A stretch of DNA of 64,000 nt from Anaerolineae bacterium (GTDB lineage Bacteria; Chloroflexota; Anaerolineae; Aggregatilineales; Phototrophicaceae): NCBI GenBank assembly GCA_022824465.1, contig JAJDZV010000005.1, positions 62,001 through 126,000 of the forward strand. The letters are read 5' to 3'. The notes beneath the pieces were generated by a model. That model searched no databases, was not told the DNA's origin, and saw only the letters and a program-made list of their open reading frames with translations. Below are positions 1 through 9,873 of the stretch, in pieces (position 1 is the stretch's first letter; every line of letters begins with the position of its first letter). Made by a program: the position numbers and the translations under genes.

Positions 1-938
1 GTCAGCCCGAAGGTAGAGGCGACGATGTATAGCGGACGATCGCGCGATTCGTCGTAGATACGCGCGACATATTGGCCGATGATGAAAAGGAAAAACAATT
101 GAAAAGCGCTGAGCAGAAGCAGCAGGATGATAGTGGTTGATTGCCCGCCAAAAAACTCTTCGCCCAGCGCCAGGCGCAAGCCGGAAATCACGATGCCAAC
201 GAGCAGCGAGGCGACCGCCAGAGAAAGACTGATAAAGATCATGATTTGCAGCGGAAAGAATGAAAAGCTGGTGATGGCGTCCAAGGCGAAGGCGATCATT
301 TTGCGCAGCGGGTACTTCGTTTCCCCCCAGACGCGTTCTTCGCGCACATATTCGACGCCGGTCTGTTTATAGCCGACCCAACTGGTCAAGCCGCGCACAA
401 AACGATAATGTTCGCGCATTTGACGCAGCACGGCGGCGACGCGTTCGTCCATTAGACGAAAATCACCGGTGTCGACGGGTATGTCGATGTCGGTGATGCG
501 ATGAAGCAGGCGATAGAAGACTTTGGCGCTGAAGCGTTTCCACAGGCTCTCGCCGCGGCGCTCGGCGCGTATGGCGTAGACGACGTCATAACCTTCTTTC
601 CATTTGGCGATTAAACGGGGTATGACCGCCGGCGGATCCTGCAGATCGGCATCGATCAGGATGACGGCGCGCCCGCAGGCGTAATCGATGCCGGCTGTCA
701 CTGCGATCTGATGCCCGAAATTCCGCGCGAAACTAATCACCCTTAGACGCGCGTCGGTTTCGGCCAATTGCAGCATCAGTTCGTGGGAGGCATCGGTGCT
801 GCCATCGTTGACCAGAATCAGCTCCCAGCTCTCGTCAATGCCGTCCAGCGTCGAGCGCACCTCTTGGCAGAAGCGTTTGAGGTTGCCGGCTTCGTTGTAA
901 ACCGGCGCCACAACTGAAATCGTCGGTCGCGCGCTCAT
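1..938 (-). CDS. Family 2 glycosyltransferase, DPM1/GtrB-like with C-terminal TM helices (partial, runs off left edge)
   Basis: Reverse-strand translation from ATG at 938: MSARPTISVVAPVYNEAGNLKRFCQEV...LILVNDGSTD...ILIDADLQDPP..., GT-A signatures followed by hydrophobic segments; start overlaps the stop of the upstream gene. Confidence 0.9.
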   Translation of the reverse strand, partial: MSARPTISVVAPVYNEAGNLKRFCQEVRSTLDGIDESWELILVNDGSTDASHELMLQLAETDARLRVISFARNFGHQIAVTAGIDYACGRAVILIDADLQDPPAVIPRLIAKWKEGYDVVYAIRAERRGESLWKRFSAKVFYRLLHRITDIDIPVDTGDFRLMDERVAAVLRQMREHYRFVRGLTSWVGYKQTGVEYVREERVWGETKYPLRKMIAFALDAITSFSFFPLQIMIFISLSLAVASLLVGIVISGLRLALGEEFFGGQSTTIILLLLLSAFQLFFLFIIGQYVARIYDESRDRPLYIVASTFGL

Positions 939-2191
939 AGGACCCCCACAGATTGCAGGGCTCGGCGAATGTCAGCGGCATCGGCGGCTACGCGCAATTC
1001 TCCGCCGACAGCCTTGCGCGCGTTGGCGATATCTTTCAAGCCATTGCCGGTGCTCACCAAGCATACGCTCTCTTCCGAGTCTATCAGACCGGCTTTGACA
1101 GCGCTCTCCAAACCGGCGCAGGCGGCGGCCGAGGCGGGCTCGGCGAAGACTCCGCTCGCCTGTGCCAGCGTCGGTATCGCCTCCAGGATGCGCTCATCCG
1201 ATACCGTGACAAAAGCGCCGCCGGTCTGGCGCACGGCGCGCAGAGCCTTGGCGCGATCGCGCGGCAATTCGGAGGCGATGCTGTCGGCGACGGTGGTCGC
1301 TTTCGCACGCTGGATGGATTCGGGAGCGGCGCCGGCGGCGAAAGCCTTCGCGAGCGCGGCGCTGCCTTCGGCTTGCACACCGATCAAGCGTGGCGCGCGG
1401 TCTATCCAGCCCAATTGAAGAAGGTCGCTGAAGCCCTTGTGAATGCCGCTGATGATGCTGCCATCGCCAACGCTAACTACCACGACATCGGGCGCCTGCC
1501 AGTTCAACTGCTCGGCGATTTCAAAGGCGACGGTTTTCTTGCCTTCGGTGGTGAAGGGATTCACGCCAGTGTTGCGCATATACCAGCCCTGTTCGCGGCA
1601 GAATTCAAGGCACAATTCAAAGGCGTCGTCGTAGGCGCCGTCGACAAGCAGCACGGTAGCGCCGTACACGAGCAATTGCGCGATTTTCGCTTCGGGGGCG
1701 CTCGCTGGCACGAAGATGACGATGCCAATTTCCGGCAAAGACGCGCCCAAGCCAGCCAGGGCGGCCGCGGCGTTGCCAGTGCTGGCAGTGCTGACGACGC
1801 CCAGCTCCGATTCCAGCGCGCGCGCCAGAACCAGGGCGCTGGCGCGATCCTTCAAGGAGCCGGTCGGGTTGGCGCCATCGTCTTTCAGCCAAAGCCGAGA
1901 AAGCCCGAGGGCATCTGCCAGCCGAGGCGAATCGTAGAGCGGCGTCCAGCCGACGGCGAGCGGCGGCACACGACTGCATTCATCGATGGGCAACAAGGTC
2001 TTGTAGCGCCAGCAACTGTGCAAGGCGCTAACGCTGATCTCGTCTCGATCGATGTCGCGGCGCAGCGCGGCGTAATCATATAATACGTCCAGCGTGCCGG
2101 CCTCGCCATGCACCGGGCATGTGTAGACGTCCTCCGCAGCCCTGTAACTGCAGCCGCCGATAACACAGCGCAATTCCTTGATTTCCGCCAT
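935..2191 (-). CDS. Threonine synthase-like PLP-dependent enzyme (fold type II)
   Basis: PLP-lysine motif GANPTGSLKDRAS, STGNAAAALAGLGA, N-terminal Cys-rich segment typical of ThrC (LRCVIGGCSYRAAEDVYTCPVHG); exact substrate uncertain. Confidence 0.8.
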   Translation of the reverse strand: MAEIKELRCVIGGCSYRAAEDVYTCPVHGEAGTLDVLYDYAALRRDIDRDEISVSALHSCWRYKTLLPIDECSRVPPLAVGWTPLYDSPRLADALGLSRLWLKDDGANPTGSLKDRASALVLARALESELGVVSTASTGNAAAALAGLGASLPEIGIVIFVPASAPEAKIAQLLVYGATVLLVDGAYDDAFELCLEFCREQGWYMRNTGVNPFTTEGKKTVAFEIAEQLNWQAPDVVVVSVGDGSIISGIHKGFSDLLQLGWIDRAPRLIGVQAEGSAALAKAFAAGAAPESIQRAKATTVADSIASELPRDRAKALRAVRQTGGAFVTVSDERILEAIPTLAQASGVFAEPASAAACAGLESAVKAGLIDSEESVCLVSTGNGLKDIANARKAVGGELRVAADAADIRRALQSVGVL

Positions 2192-2247
2192 TACGCTTGT
2201 TTCACCTCACATTTCCGCCGTAGCGCAACGCACAATGAATGATTTGG

Positions 2248-3207
2248 TCACAAGCCGCCGCCGGGAACAATTCGCGTGCCGGTTTCCCCATGCAAGGCAC
2301 GCGTTATGTTCTGGGGATTGGTGATGATCGCGCGCGGACCGCCATTGTGCACAAAGTCAATCGCGGCTTCAACCTTGGGATACATGCTTCCGCGCGCGAA
2401 TTGGCCGGCTTCTAGATGCCCTCTGGCCTCCTGCAGGGTCATGGAGTCGATCGGGCGTTCCCCGGGCGTATTGAAATCCAGGCACACGCGTTCGACGGCG
2501 GTTGAGATCAGCAGCAGGTCGGCGCGCAGGGTCTGCGCCAGTGTGCTGCTAGCGCGGTCTTTGTCGATGACAGCGGGGATCCCGCGCAAGCTGCCGAATT
2601 CGTTGCGCACAACCGGCACGCCGCCGCCGCCGCAGACGATGACGATATAACCGGCCAAGACCAAAGCCTGGATCGCATTTATTTCGTTAACGACTTGGGG
2701 CTTTGGCGATGCGACAACGCGGCGCCAGCCTCGCCCGGCGTCTTCCATCACATGCCAGCCGTCAGCGACCGCTTCATGCGCTTCCGCTTCGGTCAGGAAG
2801 CCGCCTATCGGTTTGTCGGGATACTCGAAAGCGGGATCATCGGGGTCGACTCGCATCTGCGTGATGAGCGTCGCCACGGTGTGGTTCATCCCGACGCGGC
2901 GCAAGGAGTTATCCAGCGCTTGCTGCAGCATATAACCGATGCTGCCCTGTGTATCAGCCACGACCAAGTCGAGCGGCACTTCGTGGATGCCGGCTTCGCG
3001 CTTGGCGATTTCAGAACGATTCATGATGTAGCCGACTTGGGGTCCGTTGCCATGCGTGATCACGACCTGCCAGCCATCGGCGACCATGTCGGCGATATGA
3101 CGGCAAGTCTCGCGCACGGCATCCCACTGTTGTTCTATATCGGGGTTGCGCGGGTCGGGTATCAGAGAGTTGCCGCCGATGGCCACCACGACGAGTTTGT
3201 CAATCAT
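2248..3207 (-). CDS. arcC: Carbamate kinase
   Basis: VVAIGGNSLI, ITHGNGPQVG, CGGGGVPVV, DKDRASSTLAQTL motifs of carbamate kinase. Confidence 0.93.
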   Translation of the reverse strand: MIDKLVVVAIGGNSLIPDPRNPDIEQQWDAVRETCRHIADMVADGWQVVITHGNGPQVGYIMNRSEIAKREAGIHEVPLDLVVADTQGSIGYMLQQALDNSLRRVGMNHTVATLITQMRVDPDDPAFEYPDKPIGGFLTEAEAHEAVADGWHVMEDAGRGWRRVVASPKPQVVNEINAIQALVLAGYIVIVCGGGGVPVVRNEFGSLRGIPAVIDKDRASSTLAQTLRADLLLISTAVERVCLDFNTPGERPIDSMTLQEARGHLEAGQFARGSMYPKVEAAIDFVHNGGPRAIITNPQNITRALHGETGTRIVPGGGL

Positions 3208-3277
3208 GCTTAGCGTCTCTTTAAGTGGTCTCCGTCTGATTTCTCATGCGCAATTGGCGGCTCAGCACTGATCAAGC

Positions 3278-4258
3278 TCAGCGCATAGTCAGCGCCATCG
3301 CCGCCTTTTGCACATGCAGGCGATTCTCGGCCTCGTCATAGACGACGCTTTGAGGTCCGTCAATGACGCTGTCGGTCACTTCGATATTGCGATCGGCGGG
3401 CAAGCAGTGCATGTAGACCGCGTCTTTGCTGGCTTGCGCCATTCGCCGGTCGTCGGTGATCCAGTCGCTATATTTGGCGCCGATATCGGCTGATGCCGCC
3501 TCGTCTTCGGTCGTGAGCCAACTGCCCCAGCTCTTCGGATACAGAATGTCGGCGCCGGCGAAACCGGCATCAAAGTTGTCAATGATTTCGAAGGAGCCGC
3601 CGTGCTTGCGCGTATTGACTCGAGCCTGTTCGACGATATCGGGCATGAGTTCATATTCCGGCGGCCGCGTCAGCCGGACATTCATGCCAAAGCGGGACAT
3701 GAGCAGAACAAGGCTCTGCGGAACCGAGATCGGCTTTTGATAGCTGGCGGCGTAGGCCCAACTGATATTGATGGTTTTGCCGCGCAGGTCGCGGCCGAAT
3801 TTTTCCTGGATGGTCATCAGGTCCGCCAAGATCTGGAAGGGATGGTAGATGTCGCATTGCATATTTAAGACTGGCGCGCGACTGGCCTCAGCCACGGCAT
3901 TGATATATTTGTTGCCGAAGCCCCAGTCGCATTGGCGGATGGCGATGCCATCGGTGTATCTGCCGACGATTTCGCCTATTTCCTTGGCGGTATCGCCGTG
4001 ACTGATTTGCGTCGTGGTGTGGTCGATAAATTGCGCGTGTCCGCCCAATTGCGCCATGCCGGCTTCAAAGCTGATTCTGGTTCTGGTGCTGGTGAAAAAG
4101 AACAGGAGAGCAAGCACCTTGTCGCGGAGGTAGGGGTGCGGCTCGCCAAGAGCCCGTTTACGTTTCAGGTCCCAGGCGACGTCAAGCAGGGTTTCTATTT
4201 CTTCTCTGGTCCAGTCTTGCGTGCTGATTAAATCTCGTCCGCGCAAATCCGTCTGCAT
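3278..4258 (-). CDS. Carbamoyltransferase, YgeW-like (aspartate/ornithine carbamoyltransferase superfamily)
   Basis: FTSTRTRISFEAGMAQLGG (carbamoyl-P motif), HPFQILADLMTI, MHCLPADR; neighbours are carbamate kinase and a YgeY-like hydrolase. Confidence 0.88.
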   Translation of the reverse strand: MQTDLRGRDLISTQDWTREEIETLLDVAWDLKRKRALGEPHPYLRDKVLALLFFFTSTRTRISFEAGMAQLGGHAQFIDHTTTQISHGDTAKEIGEIVGRYTDGIAIRQCDWGFGNKYINAVAEASRAPVLNMQCDIYHPFQILADLMTIQEKFGRDLRGKTINISWAYAASYQKPISVPQSLVLLMSRFGMNVRLTRPPEYELMPDIVEQARVNTRKHGGSFEIIDNFDAGFAGADILYPKSWGSWLTTEDEAASADIGAKYSDWITDDRRMAQASKDAVYMHCLPADRNIEVTDSVIDGPQSVVYDEAENRLHVQKAAMALTMR

Positions 4259-4342
4259 TGCATTCTCCCTTTGTGGTCTAACGTAGAGCTTGGCGCGCGG
4301 CCAAAGCGCGCTTGCGTTATTCTAGGCGAACACGGCATGCGT

Positions 4343-5563
4343 TCAAGCGTTTGCCATGCCGTTGAGAGTCTGGCTGAGAACAGCCGGGAACAAGGCATAC
4401 CATTCGGTCGAGCGCACGACATCTTCCAGCGGCACTTGATCCAGGACGGTATGGGCATGGATCTCGTTGCCGGGCGCGAAGCCGATGCTCGGTATGCCGG
4501 CCTTGCCCGCCCAGTAAATGCCGTTGGTGGAGAAGTCCCATTTGCCGGTATCCACCGGTCCATAGAGCGCCGCCGCCGCCGCCAGTCCGGCCCTGACTAT
4601 CGGCTCGTCCTCCTCAAAGGCCCAGGCGGGATAGATCTTGTCAAGCGGGAAAGCGAAGCCGGTGTAGCTGGGCTCGTCATAGACGAGAATCTCGGCGCGG
4701 ATATCATTACGGCGCCCGATGATGTTCCGCAAGCGCCGCAACTCGGTATCCGGGTCCTCGCCAAAGGTGATTCGCCGGTCGACATAGATGGTGGCTTCGT
4801 CCGGCACCGCGTTTATGCTAGGCGTCTTGACCTCCATATCGGTAACAGTGATGCGACCCTGCCCGAGAAAGTCATGGTCGCCCAATTCCGGCTCAATATG
4901 ACTAATGCGCTCAATAATGGGCAGCAGTTTATAGATGGCGTTATCGCCAAGATAGTTGCTGGCGGCATGGGCGCTTTTGCCTTTGGCGACGATCTTGAAT
5001 TCCACCCGGCCTTTGTGTCCGCGATAGATTTGCATTTTTGTCGGTTCGCCAATGACCACGTAATCCGGCTTGATGCCTTCGGTCTGCACAAAGGCGTGGG
5101 GCGCTTGGCCATCGTTCCATTCTTCCATATTGCCAAAATAGTAGACGCTGTAGCCCTCAAGCAAACCAAGATCGCGCGCCAGCGCCAAGCCGTAGACCAT
5201 ACCGGGCGTGCTGCCTTTCTCGTCGCAGGCGCCGCGGGCGTATAAGACGCCGTTTTCGATTTTGCCTTGGAAGGGATCCCACTCCCATTCGTCGGGATCG
5301 CCGATGCCGACGGTATCAATATGGCTGTCGTATAGCAGGATCGTGTCACCGTCGCCGATACGGCCTACAATATTGCCCATCTTATCCCAGAAGATCTCGT
5401 CATAGCCAAGCTTGGTCATCTCGGACGCGATGCGCTCGCCGCAAGCCCGTATCTGGCTGTCCATGCTCGGAATTGCGCAGATCTCGCGGAGAAACGCAAT
5501 GATTTCGTGACGCCGAGCTTCTACGCCGTTGCGCAACTCTTGCAGTTTTACGTGGTCGACCAT
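4343..5563 (-). CDS. M20-family metallohydrolase, YgeY-like
   Basis: YDSHIDTVGIGD, ARGACDEKGSTPGMVYGLAL, metal ligands of M20 peptidases; YgeY-type arrangement beside the YgeW-like gene. Confidence 0.88.
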   Translation of the reverse strand: MVDHVKLQELRNGVEARRHEIIAFLREICAIPSMDSQIRACGERIASEMTKLGYDEIFWDKMGNIVGRIGDGDTILLYDSHIDTVGIGDPDEWEWDPFQGKIENGVLYARGACDEKGSTPGMVYGLALARDLGLLEGYSVYYFGNMEEWNDGQAPHAFVQTEGIKPDYVVIGEPTKMQIYRGHKGRVEFKIVAKGKSAHAASNYLGDNAIYKLLPIIERISHIEPELGDHDFLGQGRITVTDMEVKTPSINAVPDEATIYVDRRITFGEDPDTELRRLRNIIGRRNDIRAEILVYDEPSYTGFAFPLDKIYPAWAFEEDEPIVRAGLAAAAALYGPVDTGKWDFSTNGIYWAGKAGIPSIGFAPGNEIHAHTVLDQVPLEDVVRSTEWYALFPAVLSQTLNGMANA

Positions 5564-5639
5564 ATCGCTGCCCGCCCGTTAGTATGTTCACAAACCGCCG
5601 AAACTCTAGCACAAATCCACAAAAGTCCACAGTTGCTCT

Positions 5640-7346
5640 TTATACAAAAAGTTCAACCAATTCGAAGCGGTCGACGTCCACGAGACCAAGGTCAGTCAGT
5701 TTCAGTTTGGGAATCACTTCGAGTCCCATGAAGCTCATGACGATGAACGGGTCGTTCATTCCGGCGCCCAGCGCGCGGGCGACGGCAATCAACTGGTCAT
5801 AGTCCTTGCGCAAGGCATCTATGGGTTTTTCGCTCATCAAGCCGGCAATTGGCAGGGGCAGACGCGCCAGAACGTTTTCGCCGTCGGCAAGCGCCAAACC
5901 GCCGCCCATTTCAACTATTGCGCGAACAGCCGTCCGCATGCTGGCGTCGTCTACGCCGATGACCGCCAGGTTATGGTGATCGTGCGCGACCGTGCCAGCG
6001 ATAGCGCCTTTCCGCAAGCCGAATCCCTTGATGAATCCGAGCCCGACATTGCCGCTGGCTCGATGCCGCTCGACCATGGCGAACTTGAGAATGTCGCGTT
6101 GGATATCGCTTTCGACGCAGCCGGCGACAACACGGGCGGGCGCGATCAGATGCTCGGTAACCACTTGATCTGTGACCGTTTCTATGACGCGGATCCTTTC
6201 ACCGGCGGCCGGGACGCGCAAGTCCAGGGTGGACAAGTCTAGGTTGACCGTGCTGCCCACGCTTTCACGGCTCGATTGCGCGGGTTCAAGGACCATAGCG
6301 CCGTCGCGCGCGACCAGCGCTCCTCCGCGATAGACCTGCTCGGGACGAAAGTCATGCAAGTCGTGCACGATTAGCAGATCCGCGTATTTCCCCGGGGCGA
6401 CAGCGCCGTGCTTTCGCAATCCAAAATGGCGCGCCGTGTTGTAGCTGCCCATTCGAATGGCCATGATCGGTTCGATGCCTTCGGCGATGGCGACGCGCAG
6501 CATGTGGTCGATAGACCCCTGGTCGATCAGGTCAGCGGGAATCCGGTCGTCAGTGCAAAAGCAAATAGCGCCATGATTCTGCGCCGTTATCAACGGCAGC
6601 AAGGGTTTGAGATTGCGTGTGGTCGTGCCTTCGCGGACAAATATCGTCATGCCAAGGCGCAGCTTCTCCCGCGCTTCAGCGACGCTGGTGCATTCGTGCT
6701 CGCTCTGGACGCCGGCTGTGACATAGGCGTTGAGCATTGCGCCGGTCATATCGGGCGCGTGACCGTCGAGCGCCATGTGCCTGAAGAGGCTAATTTTGTC
6801 AAGCATGCCCTCGTCGCCGAGCGCCACACCCGGGTAATTCATCAATTCAGCCAAGCCCAGGACCCATGGGTTTTCCAATAAGGGCGCGAGGTCTTCGGCT
6901 TCCAGGCGAGCGCCGGAGCTTTCCATGTCGGTGGCCGGCACGCAGCTGGACGCCATGACAAAAATGTTCAGGGGACCGTGCTTTGCCTGTCGCAGCATAA
7001 AGCGAATGCCTTCCAAGCCAAGCACATTCGCGATTTCATGTGGATCGGCAATGACAGTCGTAACGCCATGCGGCAAAACGGCGCGGGCGAATTGCGGCGG
7101 AGTCGCCAGACTGCTCTCGATATGAACATGGGCATCAATGAGGCCGGGCGTCACGTATTTGCCTGAGACGTCAAGCTCGCGTCTTCCGCGGTAGCCGGGA
7201 CCCAGCGCCACCACATGACGATCGTGAATGACGATATCGCTGCGATAGATTTCGCCGCTGACGACGTTGACCAGGTTGCCGCCGCGCAGGACTAGGTCGG
7301 CTCTGATCTCGCCGCGCGCCGCCGCCAGTCGATCAACAATGGACAT
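5640..7346 (-). CDS. ade: Adenine deaminase
   Basis: VTPGLIDAHVHIESSLATPPQFARAVLPHGVTTVIADPHEIANVLG, HHNLAVIGVDDASM, typical Ade family motifs. Confidence 0.93.
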   Translation of the reverse strand: MSIVDRLAAARGEIRADLVLRGGNLVNVVSGEIYRSDIVIHDRHVVALGPGYRGRRELDVSGKYVTPGLIDAHVHIESSLATPPQFARAVLPHGVTTVIADPHEIANVLGLEGIRFMLRQAKHGPLNIFVMASSCVPATDMESSGARLEAEDLAPLLENPWVLGLAELMNYPGVALGDEGMLDKISLFRHMALDGHAPDMTGAMLNAYVTAGVQSEHECTSVAEAREKLRLGMTIFVREGTTTRNLKPLLPLITAQNHGAICFCTDDRIPADLIDQGSIDHMLRVAIAEGIEPIMAIRMGSYNTARHFGLRKHGAVAPGKYADLLIVHDLHDFRPEQVYRGGALVARDGAMVLEPAQSSRESVGSTVNLDLSTLDLRVPAAGERIRVIETVTDQVVTEHLIAPARVVAGCVESDIQRDILKFAMVERHRASGNVGLGFIKGFGLRKGAIAGTVAHDHHNLAVIGVDDASMRTAVRAIVEMGGGLALADGENVLARLPLPIAGLMSEKPIDALRKDYDQLIAVARALGAGMNDPFIVMSFMGLEVIPKLKLTDLGLVDVDRFELVELFV

Positions 7347-7384
7347 TCCGTCTCTCCGCGTCTCGCTTTATTGCAGCGGCCCGC

Positions 7385-8743
7385 TCATCCAGCGCCCCGA
7401 AGCAGGTCAGCCGACAGCCGATTATGTACGCTTATGAGTCTTGGCAATTCCGCCGTAAGCAACTCGCCGTCTTCGACCACGATCTCCCCGTTGATTATGG
7501 ACAGGTCGACGCTTGATGGCTGGCAGAATACCAATGCGGCGACGGGGTCGTGCAAGGCGCCAGCCAGCGCCAGGGAGTCCAGCCGAAAAGCGATGACGTC
7601 GGCGGACTTGCCGGGCGCGATCTGGCCGATGTCGTCACGGCCGAGGACGCGCGCGCCGCCCAAGGTCGCCATCTCCAGCGCCTCGCGAGCAGTAAGCGCG
7701 GCCGGATCGCCCAGCGCCCGCTGAAGCAACATCGCCTGGCGCGCTTCGCCGAGCAAGTGCCCGCTGTCGTTTGAGGCTGAGCCGTCGACGCCCAAAGCAA
7801 CTTTGACGCCCTGGTCGAGCATAAGGCGCACAGGCGCGATGCCGGAAGCCAAACGCATGTTGGAAGACGGACAATGACAGACGCCGGCGCCGCAGCTCGC
7901 GAACAACTGTATCTCGGCTTCATTCAGCTTGACGCAGTGCGCGTGCCAAACGTCATCGTGCAGCCAACCCACGTCTTGCGCATATTGCCCTGGTTCCAAG
8001 CCAAATTGTTCTCGACTATAGGCGACGTCTTTGTCGTTTTCAGCCAGGTGGGTATGCAGACGCACGCCGTAAGCGCGGGCCAAGGCAGCCGATTCGCGCA
8101 TCAGGTCGGAGGTAACGCTGAAAGGCGAGGCCGGCGCGACCACGATGCGCAACATGGACTGCGGCGCCGGATCATGCCAGGTCTCGATCAGCCGCTGCGT
8201 ATCGCGCAGAATATCCGGCTCGCGCTCGACCAGGCTATCGGGCGGCAAGCCACCGTCGCTCTCGCCAAGACTTGTTGATCCGCGAGCGGCGTGAAAGCGA
8301 ATGCCGATTTCCTGCGCCGCGCGTATCTCGTCTTCAAGCTGCACGTCGTTGGGAAACAAGTAATGATGATCGCTGGCGGTGGCGCAGCCTGAGAGCATTA
8401 GCTCGGCCATCGCCAATTTGGCCGCGGTGTATAGGTGTTCGCCGCGCAAGCCAGACCAGACCGGGTAAAGTTTAAGCAGCCAATTGAATAGTTCTTCCTC
8501 TTGCGCCCAGACTCGGGTCAAGCTTTGAAACATGTGGTGATGCGTATTGACAAGGCCCGGCAGAACCACGTGATTGGAGAGATCAATAACGCGATCAGGC
8601 GTCGTCTCGGGCGGGAAATCGTCTCCGGCGCCAACCGCGGCGATGACAGTATCGCGAATCAGAATCCAGGCGGACGACAACTCCCGACGCTGATCGTCCA
8701 TGGTTGCCAGACAATGGATGTTATTGAGCAGCAAGGTCGCCAT
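7385..8743 (-). CDS. 8-oxoguanine deaminase / amidohydrolase family
   Basis: LPGLVNTHHHMFQSLTR, HTHLAEN, HCVKLNEAEIQLFASCGAGVCHCPSSNMRLASG, LGVDGSASND. Confidence 0.85.
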   Translation of the reverse strand: MATLLLNNIHCLATMDDQRRELSSAWILIRDTVIAAVGAGDDFPPETTPDRVIDLSNHVVLPGLVNTHHHMFQSLTRVWAQEEELFNWLLKLYPVWSGLRGEHLYTAAKLAMAELMLSGCATASDHHYLFPNDVQLEDEIRAAQEIGIRFHAARGSTSLGESDGGLPPDSLVEREPDILRDTQRLIETWHDPAPQSMLRIVVAPASPFSVTSDLMRESAALARAYGVRLHTHLAENDKDVAYSREQFGLEPGQYAQDVGWLHDDVWHAHCVKLNEAEIQLFASCGAGVCHCPSSNMRLASGIAPVRLMLDQGVKVALGVDGSASNDSGHLLGEARQAMLLQRALGDPAALTAREALEMATLGGARVLGRDDIGQIAPGKSADVIAFRLDSLALAGALHDPVAALVFCQPSSVDLSIINGEIVVEDGELLTAELPRLISVHNRLSADLLRGAG

Positions 8744-8811
8744 GTCCGTCCTTGATCATTAGATCGGCGTTCTCACGCGCGGCGCATACGGTTACAATAC
8801 TGCGCCTCCGC

Positions 8812-9699
8812 CTAGCTGGCGACCGCCAGGCTGCGCTGAGCCGCCTTGAGCGTATTGGCCAAGAGCATAGTTATCGTCATCGGTCCGACGCCGCCCGGCA
8901 CTTTGGTAATGTGGCCCGCCACCGAGCGCGCGGCTTCAAAGTCGACATCGCCGACATAGCGGTAACCTTTCTCGGATTCGGGAGCGGGCACGGAGTTCGA
9001 ACCCACGTCAATGACGACTGCGCCGGGTTTTAACCAGTCGCCCTGCACATACTCAGCCCGCCCTACCGCCGCCACAAGGATGTCCGCGCGCTTGACGACT
9101 TTGGCGAGATCCCGCGTTCGGCTGTGGCAGATGGTCACAGTAGCGTTGGCGTTCGCCAGCATCAGCGCCACGGGCAGGCCGACGATGTTGCTGCGCCCGA
9201 TCACTACCGCCTCCGCCCCTTCGATTTGGGCGCCGGTTTCGTTGATCAGGATCATTACGCCAGTGGGTGTGGCCGGCGTGAAGCTGGGTTCGCGCCCTCG
9301 CATGCCAAGCAGGCCCAGATTGACAGGATGGATGCCGTCGACGTCCTTTGCCAAACCGACCACATTGAGCGCCGCCTCCTCGTCTATGTGATCCGGCATG
9401 GGCAATTGCACAAGGATTCCGTGAATCGACTGGTCGCAATTGAAGGCGCGGATGGCGCTTTCAACTTCTTGCTGCGTAGCCGACGCGGGCAGGATATGCG
9501 CCTCGGAGTGGATGCCGACCCGTTCGCAAGCGCGCCGTTTCATGCGCACATACATGGCCGAGGCCGGGTCATCGCCGACCAATACGACGCCCAGACCGGG
9601 CGCCGCCCCGGCACTCGCTACAAAATCTTTGACATGCTCGCCGATTTCGGCTTGCAGGCGCTTGGCTACAGCCCGTCCGTCAATGATTTCCGCCGGCAT
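8812..9699 (-). CDS. folD: Bifunctional methylenetetrahydrofolate dehydrogenase/cyclohydrolase
   Basis: GILVQLPMPDHID, KDVDGIHPVNLG, PATPTGVMILI, VIGRSNIVGLPVALML, PGGVGPMTITMLLANT. Confidence 0.96.
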   Translation of the reverse strand: MPAEIIDGRAVAKRLQAEIGEHVKDFVASAGAAPGLGVVLVGDDPASAMYVRMKRRACERVGIHSEAHILPASATQQEVESAIRAFNCDQSIHGILVQLPMPDHIDEEAALNVVGLAKDVDGIHPVNLGLLGMRGREPSFTPATPTGVMILINETGAQIEGAEAVVIGRSNIVGLPVALMLANANATVTICHSRTRDLAKVVKRADILVAAVGRAEYVQGDWLKPGAVVIDVGSNSVPAPESEKGYRYVGDVDFEAARSVAGHITKVPGGVGPMTITMLLANTLKAAQRSLAVAS

Positions 9700-9873
9700 C
9701 CTGCTGTCCTTTCTTATGGGCTTGGCAAAATGCTGTCATGATCGCGTATTTGCGCGTTCCCGGTCACGGGTCTCGCCAAATCACAGCACCCTGCCAGCGA
9801 GCGGCTATGGTCAGAATCAGTCGCTGTTGCTACACTAAATGGCGTTGCATTCACACGCTAAGGATAACACAAG

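Noticed and set aside
953-2083. 376-aa plus-strand ORF opposite the ThrC-like gene
   Set aside because: Shadow ORF antisense to a clear PLP enzyme; composition not protein-like, typical for high-GC DNA.
4271-5245. 324-aa plus-strand ORF
   Set aside because: Antisense to the YgeY-like gene; no recognisable domain.
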